Assembly (NCBI GenBank): GCA_003151235.1
Contig: PLWZ01000019.1
Span: 1 to 49,942 of the forward strand
Length of the DNA stretch: 49,942 bases
Direction: 5' to 3'
Source of the DNA: Acidimicrobiaceae bacterium
Lineage (GTDB): Bacteria; Actinomycetota; Acidimicrobiia; Acidimicrobiales; RAAP-2
The stretch's first letter is position 1. Every line of letters starts with the position of its first letter. Below the pieces are notes generated by a model. It did not search any database. It was not told the DNA's origin and worked only from the letters and a program-made list of their open reading frames with translations. The position numbers and the translations under genes were made by a program. This document shows positions 1 through 6,708 of this stretch, piece by piece.

Positions 1-212
1 AGACCGACCGGCGCTCCCAGGCCCAAGCACCTCGACGCTCTTCCAAGGCCGCGTTGTACAGCTCGCACTGGCCCAGGCACAGGCGCGTCAGGCCGCTCCG
101 TTGGCGGCTGGTCGGCTGGAGGAGGTAGCGGTAGGTTCGGCAACGGGACATCAATGCGGACGGTACCGATGCGCTGTGACCGGCAAAATGAGCCACTACC
201 GAGAGGGGCGCC
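1..212. other. Left edge, no gene assigned
   Basis: Two forward frames stay open from base 1 to just past 212. Their translations are low-complexity (Gly/Ser/Arg or Ala/Gln rich) and I recognise no family. This could be the 3' tail of a gene starting left of the window or simply GC-rich spacer. A GAGAGGGG stretch at the right end is the ribosome binding site of the next gene. Confidence 0.4.
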
Positions 213-476
213 ATGACCGTTCCACATGAATTCGACGAGGACCAGGTCCCAGAGCACACGCCGGCCGGCCGCCGCCGGGACGCCCGGCTGGTCCTGACCG
301 GGGTGCTGACCGTGCTGGTGGTCTGGTTCGCCCTCGCCAACACCCAGGACGTCAGGATCCACTTTTGGTTCGTGAGCACCCGTTCGCCGATCATCGCCGC
401 CCTTGCCATCGCCACTGTGTTCGGCGCCGGGATCGGGGCGCTCCTCGGCCGCCGGTCCCGGCGGTCGTCCTCCTAG
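213..476 (+). CDS. LapA-domain (DUF1049-like) small membrane protein
   Basis: An 87-residue protein with a charged N-terminus (about 1-24), a hydrophobic helix (about 25-43), a short polar loop containing the NTQDV and FWF pattern, a second helix (about 58-78) and an Arg/Ser tail. The two-helix layout with the 'ALANTQDVRIHF' style loop is typical of the LapA (lipopolysaccharide assembly A) domain family. In Gram-positive actinobacteria that name says nothing firm about function. The ATG is chosen because a strong GAGAGGGG site lies about 6 nt upstream. It stands alone, followed by a 168-bp gap before the DUF3040 gene in which I see no convincing terminator or promoter. Role unknown; an inner-membrane location is confident. 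Confidence 0.75.
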   Translation: MTVPHEFDEDQVPEHTPAGRRRDARLVLTGVLTVLVVWFALANTQDVRIHFWFVSTRSPIIAALAIATVFGAGIGALLGRRSRRSSS

Positions 477-644
477 CGCCCCGCCCCATGAGGCGGAATT
501 CGACCGGGGCGTGCGGCGCAGGAGCGAACGTCGCCGTAGACTTGTTCGCGTTGGAGTCGCATGAGGGTGCGGCAATGAGTCCCGTGCCAGGAGGTACGTT
601 CACCGTGGCGCGGCGGAGTGACCGAGGTCGAGAGAGGGAGGGCA

Positions 645-1043
645 GTGCCGCTCTCTGATCACGAACAGCGAATCCTGGCTGAGCTGGAGGAATCCCTGGT
701 CCGACAGGACCCCCAGTTCGCCGAGCGCGTCCGCTCCGAGACCGTGTACCGCCACGCCGGCCGCTACTGCAAGTGGGCCGCCCTGGGCTTCTTCGCCGGG
801 GTGGCCATCCTCGTGATCTTCTACCCCCACTCGGTCGCCGTCGGCTTCCTCGGGGTCGCACTGATGTTCGCCTGCGCCGTGGTCTTCGAGCGGAACCTGC
901 GGCGCATGGGCAAGGCCGGCTGGCACGACCTGACCCGCTCGCTCCACCAGGACCGCCCGGAGAACTCCGACCAACCCGGGATCGAAGGCGCTGTCGACAA
1001 CGCCCGGACCTGGCTTCGCACTCGGTTCCGTCGCGACCGCTGA
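645..1043 (+). CDS. DUF3040 family membrane protein
   Basis: A 132-residue protein opening with (V)PLSDHEQRILAELE, the hallmark start of DUF3040 proteins, which are common in actinobacteria. It has two adjacent hydrophobic segments (about 46-62 and 66-82), then a basic/polar C-terminal tail. The GTG at 645 is preferred over the GTG at 618 because it follows a good GAGGGAG site and gives the family's usual N-terminus. The family has no established biochemical function; a membrane location is inferred from the helices. It is followed after 12 bp by the ROK kinase gene in the same orientation, so the two are probably co-transcribed. Confidence 0.8.
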   Translation: MPLSDHEQRILAELEESLVRQDPQFAERVRSETVYRHAGRYCKWAALGFFAGVAILVIFYPHSVAVGFLGVALMFACAVVFERNLRRMGKAGWHDLTRSLHQDRPENSDQPGIEGAVDNARTWLRTRFRRDR

Positions 1044-1055
1044 GCCCACCAACAG

Positions 1056-1952
1056 GTGGAACCGCTCTGCCTCGCCGTCGACATCGGCGGCACCAAGATG
1101 GCGGCGGCCCTCGTCGACAGGCAGGGTGAGCTCACCCACGCCGACCACGTCCCGACGGCCGACTCCGACGACCCCGAGGTTGTCTGGGCACCCCTCCAAG
1201 CACTGATCAGCAGCGTTGCCGCCCACGCGCCCGCGGGCGCCATCGAGGTGTGCGGCGTCGGATGCGGGGGACCGATGGAACGGGGCGGCGCGACCGTCTC
1301 GCCGCTCAACATCGGGGCCTGGCGCGAGTTCCCCCTGCGGGCGCGGGTGGCCGAGCTCGCCGGCGTGCCGACGCAGGTCGACAACGATGCCAAGGCGCTC
1401 GCGCTCGGCGAGGGCTGGCGCGGCGCCGCGGTTGGCTGTGCCAACTATCTGGCCATGGTGGTGTCCACCGGAGTCGGCGGCGGGATCGTGCTCGACGGCG
1501 CGTTGCTCGACGGCCGTCTCGGCAACGCCGGGCACATCGGCCACGTGATCGTCGAACCCGACGGCCGGCGGTGTTCGTGCGGCGGCTTCGGTTGCCTGGA
1601 GGCGGAGGCGTCGGGGACTGCGATCGCCGAGACCACCGGGCACCCGCCGGCGGAGGCGAGCACGGAGGTCATCATCCGGACGGGCACGCTCGTCGGTCGT
1701 GCCGTCGCGTCGGTGGCCAACCTGCTCGACCTCGACCTGGCCGTCGTCGCCGGGTCGGTCGCCCTCGGATTCGGCGAGCCGTTCTTCGCCGCGGCCCGCG
1801 CCGAGATCGCGTTGCGGGCGCGGATGGAGTTCTCCGTCGGCACCCGAATCGAGCCGGCCGGGCTCGGCGCGCATGGGCCGCTCGTCGGTGCGGGCGCGGT
1901 CGGGTGGCGGTTCCGGGACGCGGGGCCCGGGACGAGGAGCAGCGGTGAGTGA
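1056..1952 (+). CDS. ROK family sugar kinase (glucokinase-like)
   Basis: A 298-residue ROK-family protein. The phosphate-binding motif DIGGTK lies at residues 9-14 and the catalytic-Asp segment DNDAKA at 109-114 (probable base D111). A GxGGGI loop follows, then HIGH and the zinc-binding ROK signature CxCGGFGC (C173, C175, C180) followed by LE. These elements support ATP-dependent phosphorylation of a hexose or N-acetyl-hexosamine in the cytoplasm, glucose being the likeliest substrate by analogy with actinobacterial glucokinases. Substrate choice cannot be read from the sequence. The start is GTG at 1056, close behind the DUF3040 stop. The 3' end overlaps the next gene's GTG by 8 bp, suggesting translational coupling. 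Confidence 0.87.
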   Translation: MEPLCLAVDIGGTKMAAALVDRQGELTHADHVPTADSDDPEVVWAPLQALISSVAAHAPAGAIEVCGVGCGGPMERGGATVSPLNIGAWREFPLRARVAELAGVPTQVDNDAKALALGEGWRGAAVGCANYLAMVVSTGVGGGIVLDGALLDGRLGNAGHIGHVIVEPDGRRCSCGGFGCLEAEASGTAIAETTGHPPAEASTEVIIRTGTLVGRAVASVANLLDLDLAVVAGSVALGFGEPFFAAARAEIALRARMEFSVGTRIEPAGLGAHGPLVGAGAVGWRFRDAGPGTRSSGE

Positions 1953-2223
1953 CCGGCGGGCGGCCTGGGGTCGGGATGCCGCGACCGTGGTGCGGGCGGT
2001 GGCCCTCCGGCCGGGCCTGTGGCCGGCGTCGTTCGGGGTGTTGCGCAGGCTGGCTCGGCCCGGTTGGTGGCACAGGCCCCCGTTCCTGCCGATACCCGAC
2101 GCCGACTTCTGGCGCTTCCGGATGGAGACCGCCTTCGGGAAGGAATGGGAGGGACGCCCGAGCACAGGCGACGTCATCGACTACCTCGCGTGGTGCCAGC
2201 GTGCGCGACCGCCCCGCCGGTAG
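1945..2223 (+). CDS. Conserved small protein of unknown function (92 aa)
   Basis: The reading frame starts with GTG at 1945, overlapping the ROK stop, and ends at 2223. The 92-residue product has an N-terminal amphipathic stretch, a Trp/Pro-rich centre (RPGWWHRPPFLPIPD, about 47-61) and a C-terminal part with FRMETAFG and DYLAWCQRA. This WWHRPPFLP/FRxETAYG pattern resembles short uncharacterised actinobacterial proteins. I recognise no catalytic motif or membrane segment. Its stop codon TAG is also the first half of a TAGCCT -10-like element for the following HNH gene. Function unknown; coding status is supported by codon use and by the coupled start. Confidence 0.65.
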   Translation: MSDRRAAWGRDAATVVRAVALRPGLWPASFGVLRRLARPGWWHRPPFLPIPDADFWRFRMETAFGKEWEGRPSTGDVIDYLAWCQRARPPRR

Positions 2224-2232
2224 CCTGCTGGC
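2221..2232 (+). promoter_or_regulatory. -10 element for a leaderless HNH gene
   Basis: TAGCCT (2221-2226) lies exactly 6 nt before the GTG at 2233. There is no Shine-Dalgarno sequence. The geometry matches a leaderless transcript starting at the GTG. The -35 region is not recognisable. Confidence 0.4.
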
Positions 2233-2742
2233 GTGATGGGCCGGGTCCTGTTGCTCAATGCGAGTTACGAGCCGCTCGCGCTCGTCTCGGACCGTCGCGC
2301 AGTGGTGCTGGTGCTCGGCGGCCGGGCCGAGCCGGTCGCGTTCCGAGCCGAGGCACCCGTCTTCCACTCCGCCAAGCTCGACGTCAAGGTGCCCGCCATC
2401 GTGCGGCTGCTCCACATGGTCCGGATCCCGCGTTGGGCCCGGACGCCGCCGCTCACCCGTCGGGCCGTGCTCCGCCGCGATGGCGGCCGGTGCGCCTACT
2501 GCTCGGCCGCGGCCGACACCGTCGACCACGTCATCCCGAAGAGCCGGGGCGGGCGCCACGACTGGGCCAACGTCGTCGCGTCGTGCCAGCAGGACAACCT
2601 GGCCAAGGGCGACCAACTGCTCGACGAGCTGGGATGGTCGCTGCCGTTCCAGCCCCGTGCGCCCGAGGGGCATCTGTGGCGGCTCCGGCACCTCTCCGAG
2701 GTCGATCCGCTGTGGGCCCCGTATCTCGCCTCGGCGTCCTGA
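2233..2742 (+). CDS. HNH endonuclease family protein
   Basis: A 169-residue protein. The N-terminal half (1-75) is a conserved beta-rich region (MGRVLLLNASYEPL start) and the C-terminal half carries an HNH fold: zinc knuckle C87-AY-C90, the core VDHVIPKSRGG (98-108) and NVVASCQQDN (113-122). Actinobacterial members of this family are predicted metal-dependent DNA nucleases with no settled physiological role. In most HNH proteins of this type the second zinc pair is CxxC; here it reads C118-QQ-D121, so the fourth ligand is Asp. GTG 2233 and ATG 2236 are both possible starts. It follows the 92-aa gene by 9 bp. Confidence 0.85.
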   Translation: MMGRVLLLNASYEPLALVSDRRAVVLVLGGRAEPVAFRAEAPVFHSAKLDVKVPAIVRLLHMVRIPRWARTPPLTRRAVLRRDGGRCAYCSAAADTVDHVIPKSRGGRHDWANVVASCQQDNLAKGDQLLDELGWSLPFQPRAPEGHLWRLRHLSEVDPLWAPYLASAS

Positions 2743-2768
2743 ACGACACACACGGCTGAGGGATAGAG

Positions 2769-3440
2769 GTGAGCGAGCGTCAGCTGTTCGACGCGGACGC
2801 GATCCGTGTCATCGAGCGGCGCACCGCGTTCATCCGCCGGGCCGATAGATCGACCCTGGTCCTCGGGAGCACGCAGGACGCCGGCATCGTCGACACGGCC
2901 GCGATGGCGCACCGCGGGGTCGAGCTGGTCCGCCGGCGCAGCGGGGGAGGGGCGGTGCTCGTGCAGCCCGACCGGGCGGTGTGGGTCGACACATGGGTGC
3001 CGAGGGCCGATCCCCTCTGGAAGGACGACGTTGCGGAATCGAGCGCCTGGGTGGGTCGGTGGTGGGCTGAGTCCCTCGGGGCGGCCGATCTCGAGGTGCA
3101 CAGGGGCGGTCCGATCCGCTCGCGGTGGTCGGGCCTGATCTGCTTCGCCGGTGTGGCGGCGGGCGAGGTGCGCCATCGCGGTCGCAAGGTGGTGGGCGTC
3201 GCGCAGTGGCGGGGTCGGGAGGGGTCGCTCAGCCATTCGCTCGCCTACCTCGCCGTCGATTGGGCCGACCTGACCGCGCTGCTCGACATCGGCGACCAGC
3301 GAGCTGACGCGACGCGCGAACTCGAGGCGACGACCGTCGCTGCGGGCGAGCTCGTTGGTGTCGACCGGGCCGGGCTGGTCTCGAATTTGATCGGTCAGCT
3401 CCCCGACCCCGACACCTGGACGATTGAGGGCCGGGAATGA
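2769..3440 (+). CDS. Lipoate-protein ligase A-like (BPL/LplA/LipB fold) protein
   Basis: A 223-residue protein with the RRRSGGGAVL motif (55-64), which corresponds to the RRxSGGGxV substrate-binding loop of lipoate ligases, and a later RKVVGVAQWR segment (catalytic-type lysine near K140). Both are diagnostic of the biotin/lipoyl ligase superfamily. The likely reaction is attachment or transfer of lipoate (or octanoate) to carrier domains, but the protein is short and divergent, so biotin or another acyl substrate is possible. The GTG start at 2769 follows a GGGATAGAG site. It lies 26 bp after the HNH gene and about 80 bp before the crotonase. Confidence 0.75.
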   Translation: MSERQLFDADAIRVIERRTAFIRRADRSTLVLGSTQDAGIVDTAAMAHRGVELVRRRSGGGAVLVQPDRAVWVDTWVPRADPLWKDDVAESSAWVGRWWAESLGAADLEVHRGGPIRSRWSGLICFAGVAAGEVRHRGRKVVGVAQWRGREGSLSHSLAYLAVDWADLTALLDIGDQRADATRELEATTVAAGELVGVDRAGLVSNLIGQLPDPDTWTIEGRE

Positions 3441-3522
3441 ACGTTGTCGTTGCCGCGGCTCCCGGGTTCGACCAAGATCGAGGTCCCCGTCGACCGGCGG
3501 GTGTAGGGCAGGAGGCGGAACC

Positions 3523-4257
3523 ATGGCGGACGTCGAGATCCAAAGAGACGGGCCGGTCATCGAGATCAGGCTGAACCGTCCGGCGAAGAAGAACGCCCTG
3601 ACGAGCGTCATGTACGGGGCGATCGTCGATGGCCTCGAAGAGCTCGAGTCCGACGACGATCTCCGGGTCGCGGTGATCACGGCCGAGGGCGCGGACTTCT
3701 GCGCCGGCAACGACATCTCCGAATTCGTCAACCCGCCGGACGGGCCCCTCTCGGCGTCGAGGTTCCTCGAAGTGCTTCCGTCGCTGACCAAGCCGTTTGT
3801 CGCGGGGGTCCAGGGACGGGCCATCGGCGTCGGCGGCACACTCCTTCTCCATTGCGACCTCGTCTACGTGGGCGCCGACTTCGAGCTGCGGTTCGCGTTC
3901 GTCGACATCGGGCTCACGCCCGAGGCCGGCAGCACGTTGCTCCTGCCCCAGATGGTCGGCAGACCACGTGCGGCCGAGGCGATGTTGCTGGCCAGCCCGA
4001 TCAACGCCAAGAAGGCAGTCGACTGGGGCATCGCCAACGAGGCCGTCGAGCCGGGAGACGTCCGCGAGCGGGCGATGAAGGCCGCGCACGCGCTCGCCGC
4101 CAAGCCACCCGAGGCGCTGCGTGCGGCCAAGGCGCTGCTCCGAGGCGACTCCGACGCGCTCTCGGCCCGGATCCGAGACGAACTCAAGGTCTTTCGCAAG
4201 TTGCTGGTCGAACCCGAGTTCGCCGAGGCGGCGAAGCGGTTCATGAAGCCCCGCTGA
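3523..4257 (+). CDS. Enoyl-CoA hydratase/isomerase family (crotonase) protein
   Basis: A 244-residue crotonase. Oxyanion-hole segments are GADFCAGNDISEF (about 62-74) and GRAIGVGGTLLLHCD (about 103-117), and the active-site acid region is LTPEAGSTLLLPQMVG (about 132-147). It lacks the Glu pair of classical hydratases, so isomerase or another crotonase chemistry on acyl-CoA is equally likely. A longer frame exists upstream, but the ATG at 3523 follows a GGAGGCGGAA Shine-Dalgarno sequence and begins the family's normal N-terminus (MADVEIQRDG). It is the last gene before the dcw cluster and is followed by a hairpin. Confidence 0.88.
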   Translation: MADVEIQRDGPVIEIRLNRPAKKNALTSVMYGAIVDGLEELESDDDLRVAVITAEGADFCAGNDISEFVNPPDGPLSASRFLEVLPSLTKPFVAGVQGRAIGVGGTLLLHCDLVYVGADFELRFAFVDIGLTPEAGSTLLLPQMVGRPRAAEAMLLASPINAKKAVDWGIANEAVEPGDVRERAMKAAHALAAKPPEALRAAKALLRGDSDALSARIRDELKVFRKLLVEPEFAEAAKRFMKPR

Positions 4258-4273
4258 GCCGGCCGCTCCGAAC

Positions 4274-4293
4274 GTGGTGCCGTCGGGCACCAC
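4274..4293 (+). terminator. Hairpin after the crotonase gene
   Basis: GTGGTGCC, a 4-nt loop (GTCG) and GGCACCAC form a perfect 8-bp stem 17 nt after the crotonase stop. The following sequence is only moderately T-rich (ATTCCTCATTT). Probable transcription end separating this gene from the dcw promoter region. Confidence 0.55.
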
Positions 4294-4483
4294 CCGCATT
4301 CCTCATTTGACCTCGTAGGTGTCGACCGGCCGCGGCCGAGCGGAGCCGTGCCCCCGGCGACCACCCGGGAGTGGTCCTCTCGGGGAATCGCAGACGTCGC
4401 TCGGTTCTCGAGCACCCCGTCGTGCCCGATTGGCGCGTCCGGACCCCGTCGCGCCCGCGAAAGAGCGGACAAATTCGCCCGGG

Positions 4484-4498
4484 TGGGAACCAATGGGG
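4484..4498 (+). promoter_or_regulatory. TGGG direct repeats, probable MraZ operator
   Basis: TGGGA (4484-4488) and TGGGG (4494-4498) are spaced with a 10-bp period, and degenerate copies TGGCG (4505) and TGGTG (4513) follow toward the -35. MraZ is known to bind TGGGN repeats with this period upstream of its own operon. The site lies directly upstream of the dcw promoter, which suggests autoregulation. Confidence 0.6.
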
Positions 4499-4517
4499 GA
4501 GTTGTGGCGGAATGGTG

Positions 4518-4546
4518 TTGACCGGTGGTGGAAGGGGGCGTAGAGT
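4518..4546 (+). promoter_or_regulatory. Promoter of the mraZ/dcw operon
   Basis: TTGACC (4518-4523), a 17-bp spacer and TAGAGT (4541-4546) form a good housekeeping-sigma promoter. A start near 4553 would give a leader of about 58 nt before the mraZ GTG, which has a GGGAG ribosome site. Confidence 0.65.
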
Positions 4547-4610
4547 GGTGCGCAGTGGTTCAAAGGGGAGCGACTAGCGATCCGGGGACGGGTGGTGGGA
4601 GTTCGATCTG

Positions 4611-5030
4611 GTGTCAGGGTTCGTCGGCAGGTACGAGCATTCGCTCGACGCGAAGGGCAGGGTCATCGTCCCAGCCAAGTTTCGTGCCGCCTTCGAGCGG
4701 GGGGGCTACCTCGCCGAGAATCGCGAGGGCTGCCTCGCCCTGTGGACACCAGGGGAATTCGAGCGCCAGATGACCGGGATGCAGGAGCGAGCGGCCGCAG
4801 GCCGGATGGACCGCAACCGGGCCCGACTCTGGGCGTCGAATGCGCACGAGGTGGAGGTCGACAGGCAGGGACGCATGGCGATCACGGGTCGGTTGCGGGA
4901 GTTCGCCCGGCTCGAGACCGATGTGCTGGTGATCGGTGCGATCGACCGGATCGAGTTGTGGAACCCGGCGGTCTGGGAAGAGCGGGTGCAGCCGGCCGAG
5001 CAGTGGTTCCTCGACGACGAAGAGGACTGA
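4611..5030 (+). CDS. mraZ: Transcriptional regulator MraZ
   Basis: A 139-residue protein with two SpoVT/AbrB-type DNA-binding repeats: DAKGRVIVPAKFR near the N-terminus (about 13-25) and DRQGRMAITGRLREF (about 84-98). The opening FxGxYEHSLDAKGR is the family signature. MraZ forms rings and regulates the dcw operon by binding TGGG repeats, and such repeats lie upstream here. The GTG start is supported by GGGAG 9 nt upstream. The first gene of the cluster, it is separated from rsmH by an unusually long 179-bp gap, while all later junctions up to ftsQ are overlapping or nearly so. Confidence 0.95.
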   Translation: MSGFVGRYEHSLDAKGRVIVPAKFRAAFERGGYLAENREGCLALWTPGEFERQMTGMQERAAAGRMDRNRARLWASNAHEVEVDRQGRMAITGRLREFARLETDVLVIGAIDRIELWNPAVWEERVQPAEQWFLDDEED

Positions 5031-5209
5031 GAGAAAGAGGACACGGACAAGAACAGACAACCCACGACATACGCCTCGCACCTGGGCAGTTCGCCCGGTA
5101 CATGCGCAGCCCCTCGACCGGCACGGTGGAAGACTCCTCCTCCGCCCTCTTCCCCGTCGGTCGCCAAGGGAAATACTCCGATAGCACCTGGCCTGTCGGG
5201 GGGCTGCAG

Positions 5210-6208
5210 ATGGACCGGGATCCCGAACACGAGCCGGTCATGGCCGCCGAGGTCGTCGCATTGTTTGCCACCGTCCCCCCCGGCGTCGTTCTCGACGCCA
5301 CCGTGGGCGCCGGTGGGCACGCCGCCGCCTTGCTCTCCGCATACCCCCACCTGGGGTTATTCGGTATCGATCGGGATCCAACGGCTCTGGAGATCGCCGC
5401 GTCCGCGCTGGCGTCGTTCGGGCCGAGGGTGGTCCTTCACCACGCCCGCTTCACCGACCTCGATCGGGTCGTCGGTGCAGCATGGGCCGCCGGCCGAGGG
5501 CACTGGCCTTCGTCCGGCGAGGCCGCAGGAGCGCCCTGTTCGATCTCGGGCGCCCTGTTCGATCTCGGGGTCAGCTCGATGCAACTCGACCGCGCCGAGC
5601 GTGGGTTCTCGTACCGCCGCGACGCACCGCTCGACATGCGCATGGACCCCGGCGCGTCCTCGAGCGCCCTCGACATCGTGAACGGGGCCGGCCCGGACGA
5701 GATGGCCAGCTGGTTCAGGGCCAACGGCGAGGGCCGTCTGGCCGGACGGATCGCCCGGGCCATCGTGGCCGCGCGCCCGATCGCGACGACGGCCCGGCTG
5801 GCCGAAGTCGTCGCATCGGCGGTCCCGGCCGCCGTCCGTCGCCGGGGCCACCCGGCTGGCCGGGTCTTCCAGGCCATCCGGATCGCGGTGAACGAGGAGT
5901 CCGAGGAGCTGGCGGCCGGCCTTCCGGCGACGCTGGGCCTCCTGGCCGGCGGAGGGCGCTGCGTCGTCCTCGCCTACCACTCGGGCGAGAGCCGGTTCGT
6001 GAAGCAAACGTTCGCCAACGCTGTTTCGGGCGGGTGCGTCTGCCCGCCCGGGCTGCCGTGCGTGTGTGGTGCGAGCGCCGAGTTCCAGTGGGTCTTTCGG
6101 GGCTCACGCGGGGCGTCGGCGGCCGAAGTGTCGGTCAACGCCAGGGCATCGAGCGCCCGCCTGTGGGCGGTCGAGCGTCTTGGGGGCCGGGGAGACGTTG
6201 ATCGGTGA
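5210..6208 (+). CDS. rsmH: 16S rRNA (cytosine1402-N4)-methyltransferase RsmH (MraW)
   Basis: A 332-residue SAM-dependent methyltransferase that modifies C1402 of 16S rRNA. Visible motifs are HEPVM at the start, SAM-binding DATVGAGGHAAALL (about 26-39), ALFDLGVSSMQLD, ERGFSYRRDAPLDMRMD and GRVFQAIRIAVNEE. The usual YHSLEDR motif reads YHSGESR here, a divergence in a normally well conserved loop. A 19-bp tandem duplication lies just before the LFDLGVSS motif. The ATG at 5210 gives the canonical N-terminus; an in-frame ATG at 5102 would add 36 residues with no family counterpart. Overlaps the next gene by GTGA. Confidence 0.93.
   Translation: MDRDPEHEPVMAAEVVALFATVPPGVVLDATVGAGGHAAALLSAYPHLGLFGIDRDPTALEIAASALASFGPRVVLHHARFTDLDRVVGAAWAAGRGHWPSSGEAAGAPCSISGALFDLGVSSMQLDRAERGFSYRRDAPLDMRMDPGASSSALDIVNGAGPDEMASWFRANGEGRLAGRIARAIVAARPIATTARLAEVVASAVPAAVRRRGHPAGRVFQAIRIAVNEESEELAAGLPATLGLLAGGGRCVVLAYHSGESRFVKQTFANAVSGGCVCPPGLPCVCGASAEFQWVFRGSRGASAAEVSVNARASSARLWAVERLGGRGDVDR
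5531..5568 (+). repeat. Perfect 19-bp tandem duplication inside rsmH
   Basis: Two identical adjacent 19-bp copies (5531-5549 and 5550-5568), each containing TGTTCGATCTCGG. Because 19 is not a multiple of three, the first copy is read as APCSIS and the second as ALFDLG, the conserved motif. Confidence 0.85.
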
Positions 6209-6708
6209 CCCCGCCGCCGGCGGCCGCTCAGCGGGCCGCCTCAGTACGGGCGACCCGGGCACCCAGCCCCCGGGTCGGGGCGAAGCGCCCCCCGCTTCGG
6301 ATCCTCGAGCCGCGCCCGCGTGGACGCGGACGGGGACGACTGCTCCGGCTGATGTCGGCGACGGTCGTCGTCGGGTCATTGCTCGCTGTCGTCATCGCGC
6401 ACTCGATGCTCGCCCAGGGTCAGGTGCGGCTCACGGCCGCGCAGGCCCAGATGTCGGCGGAACAGGCGGTGCACCGCCAGCTGCTGGCGGCCGTCGCCGA
6501 GGCTGAGAACCCCGCCCAGATCGTCCGGGAGGCGAAGAAGCTGAACCTCGTTCCGCCGCGCTACGTCACCCAGCTCCCGGCGGTCCCGCTCACAACCCCG
6601 ATCGGCCAGACCACCACGCCGACGACGGTCCCGACCGGTACGTCTTCATCCAACTCGAGCGCCAACACCTCGACCGCCGCCGGGCAATCTGCCGCGGCCG
6701 GTCGATGA
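6205..6708 (+). CDS. ftsL: FtsL-like septum protein
   Basis: A 167-residue bitopic membrane protein in the ftsL position. It has a basic N-terminal cytoplasmic part (1-47), one transmembrane helix (about 49-66), and a heptad-like alpha-helical stretch rich in Ala/Gln/Glu (about 70-100) followed by the 'RVVREAKKLNLVPP'-type segment typical of FtsL/SepB-like proteins. A Thr/Ser/Pro-rich tail of about 45 residues follows. FtsL bridges FtsQ/DivIC-type partners to the FtsW-FtsI synthase. Sequence conservation is low in this family, so the call rests on topology and position. Starts with GTG overlapping the rsmH stop by 4 bp and ends in an ATGA overlap with ftsI. Confidence 0.72.
   Translation: MTPPPAAAQRAASVRATRAPSPRVGAKRPPLRILEPRPRGRGRGRLLRLMSATVVVGSLLAVVIAHSMLAQGQVRLTAAQAQMSAEQAVHRQLLAAVAEAENPAQIVREAKKLNLVPPRYVTQLPAVPLTTPIGQTTTPTTVPTGTSSSNSSANTSTAAGQSAAAGR

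Noticed and set aside
600..2177. Long minus-strand open frame of 525 codons
   Set aside because: Antisense to the DUF3040, ROK and 92-aa genes; Arg/Gly/Pro-rich translation without domains, typical of a GC-rich shadow frame.
4592..5209. Long N-terminal extension of RsmH reading through mraZ
   Set aside because: No similarity and overlaps mraZ completely; the protein begins at the canonical MDRDPEHEPVM.
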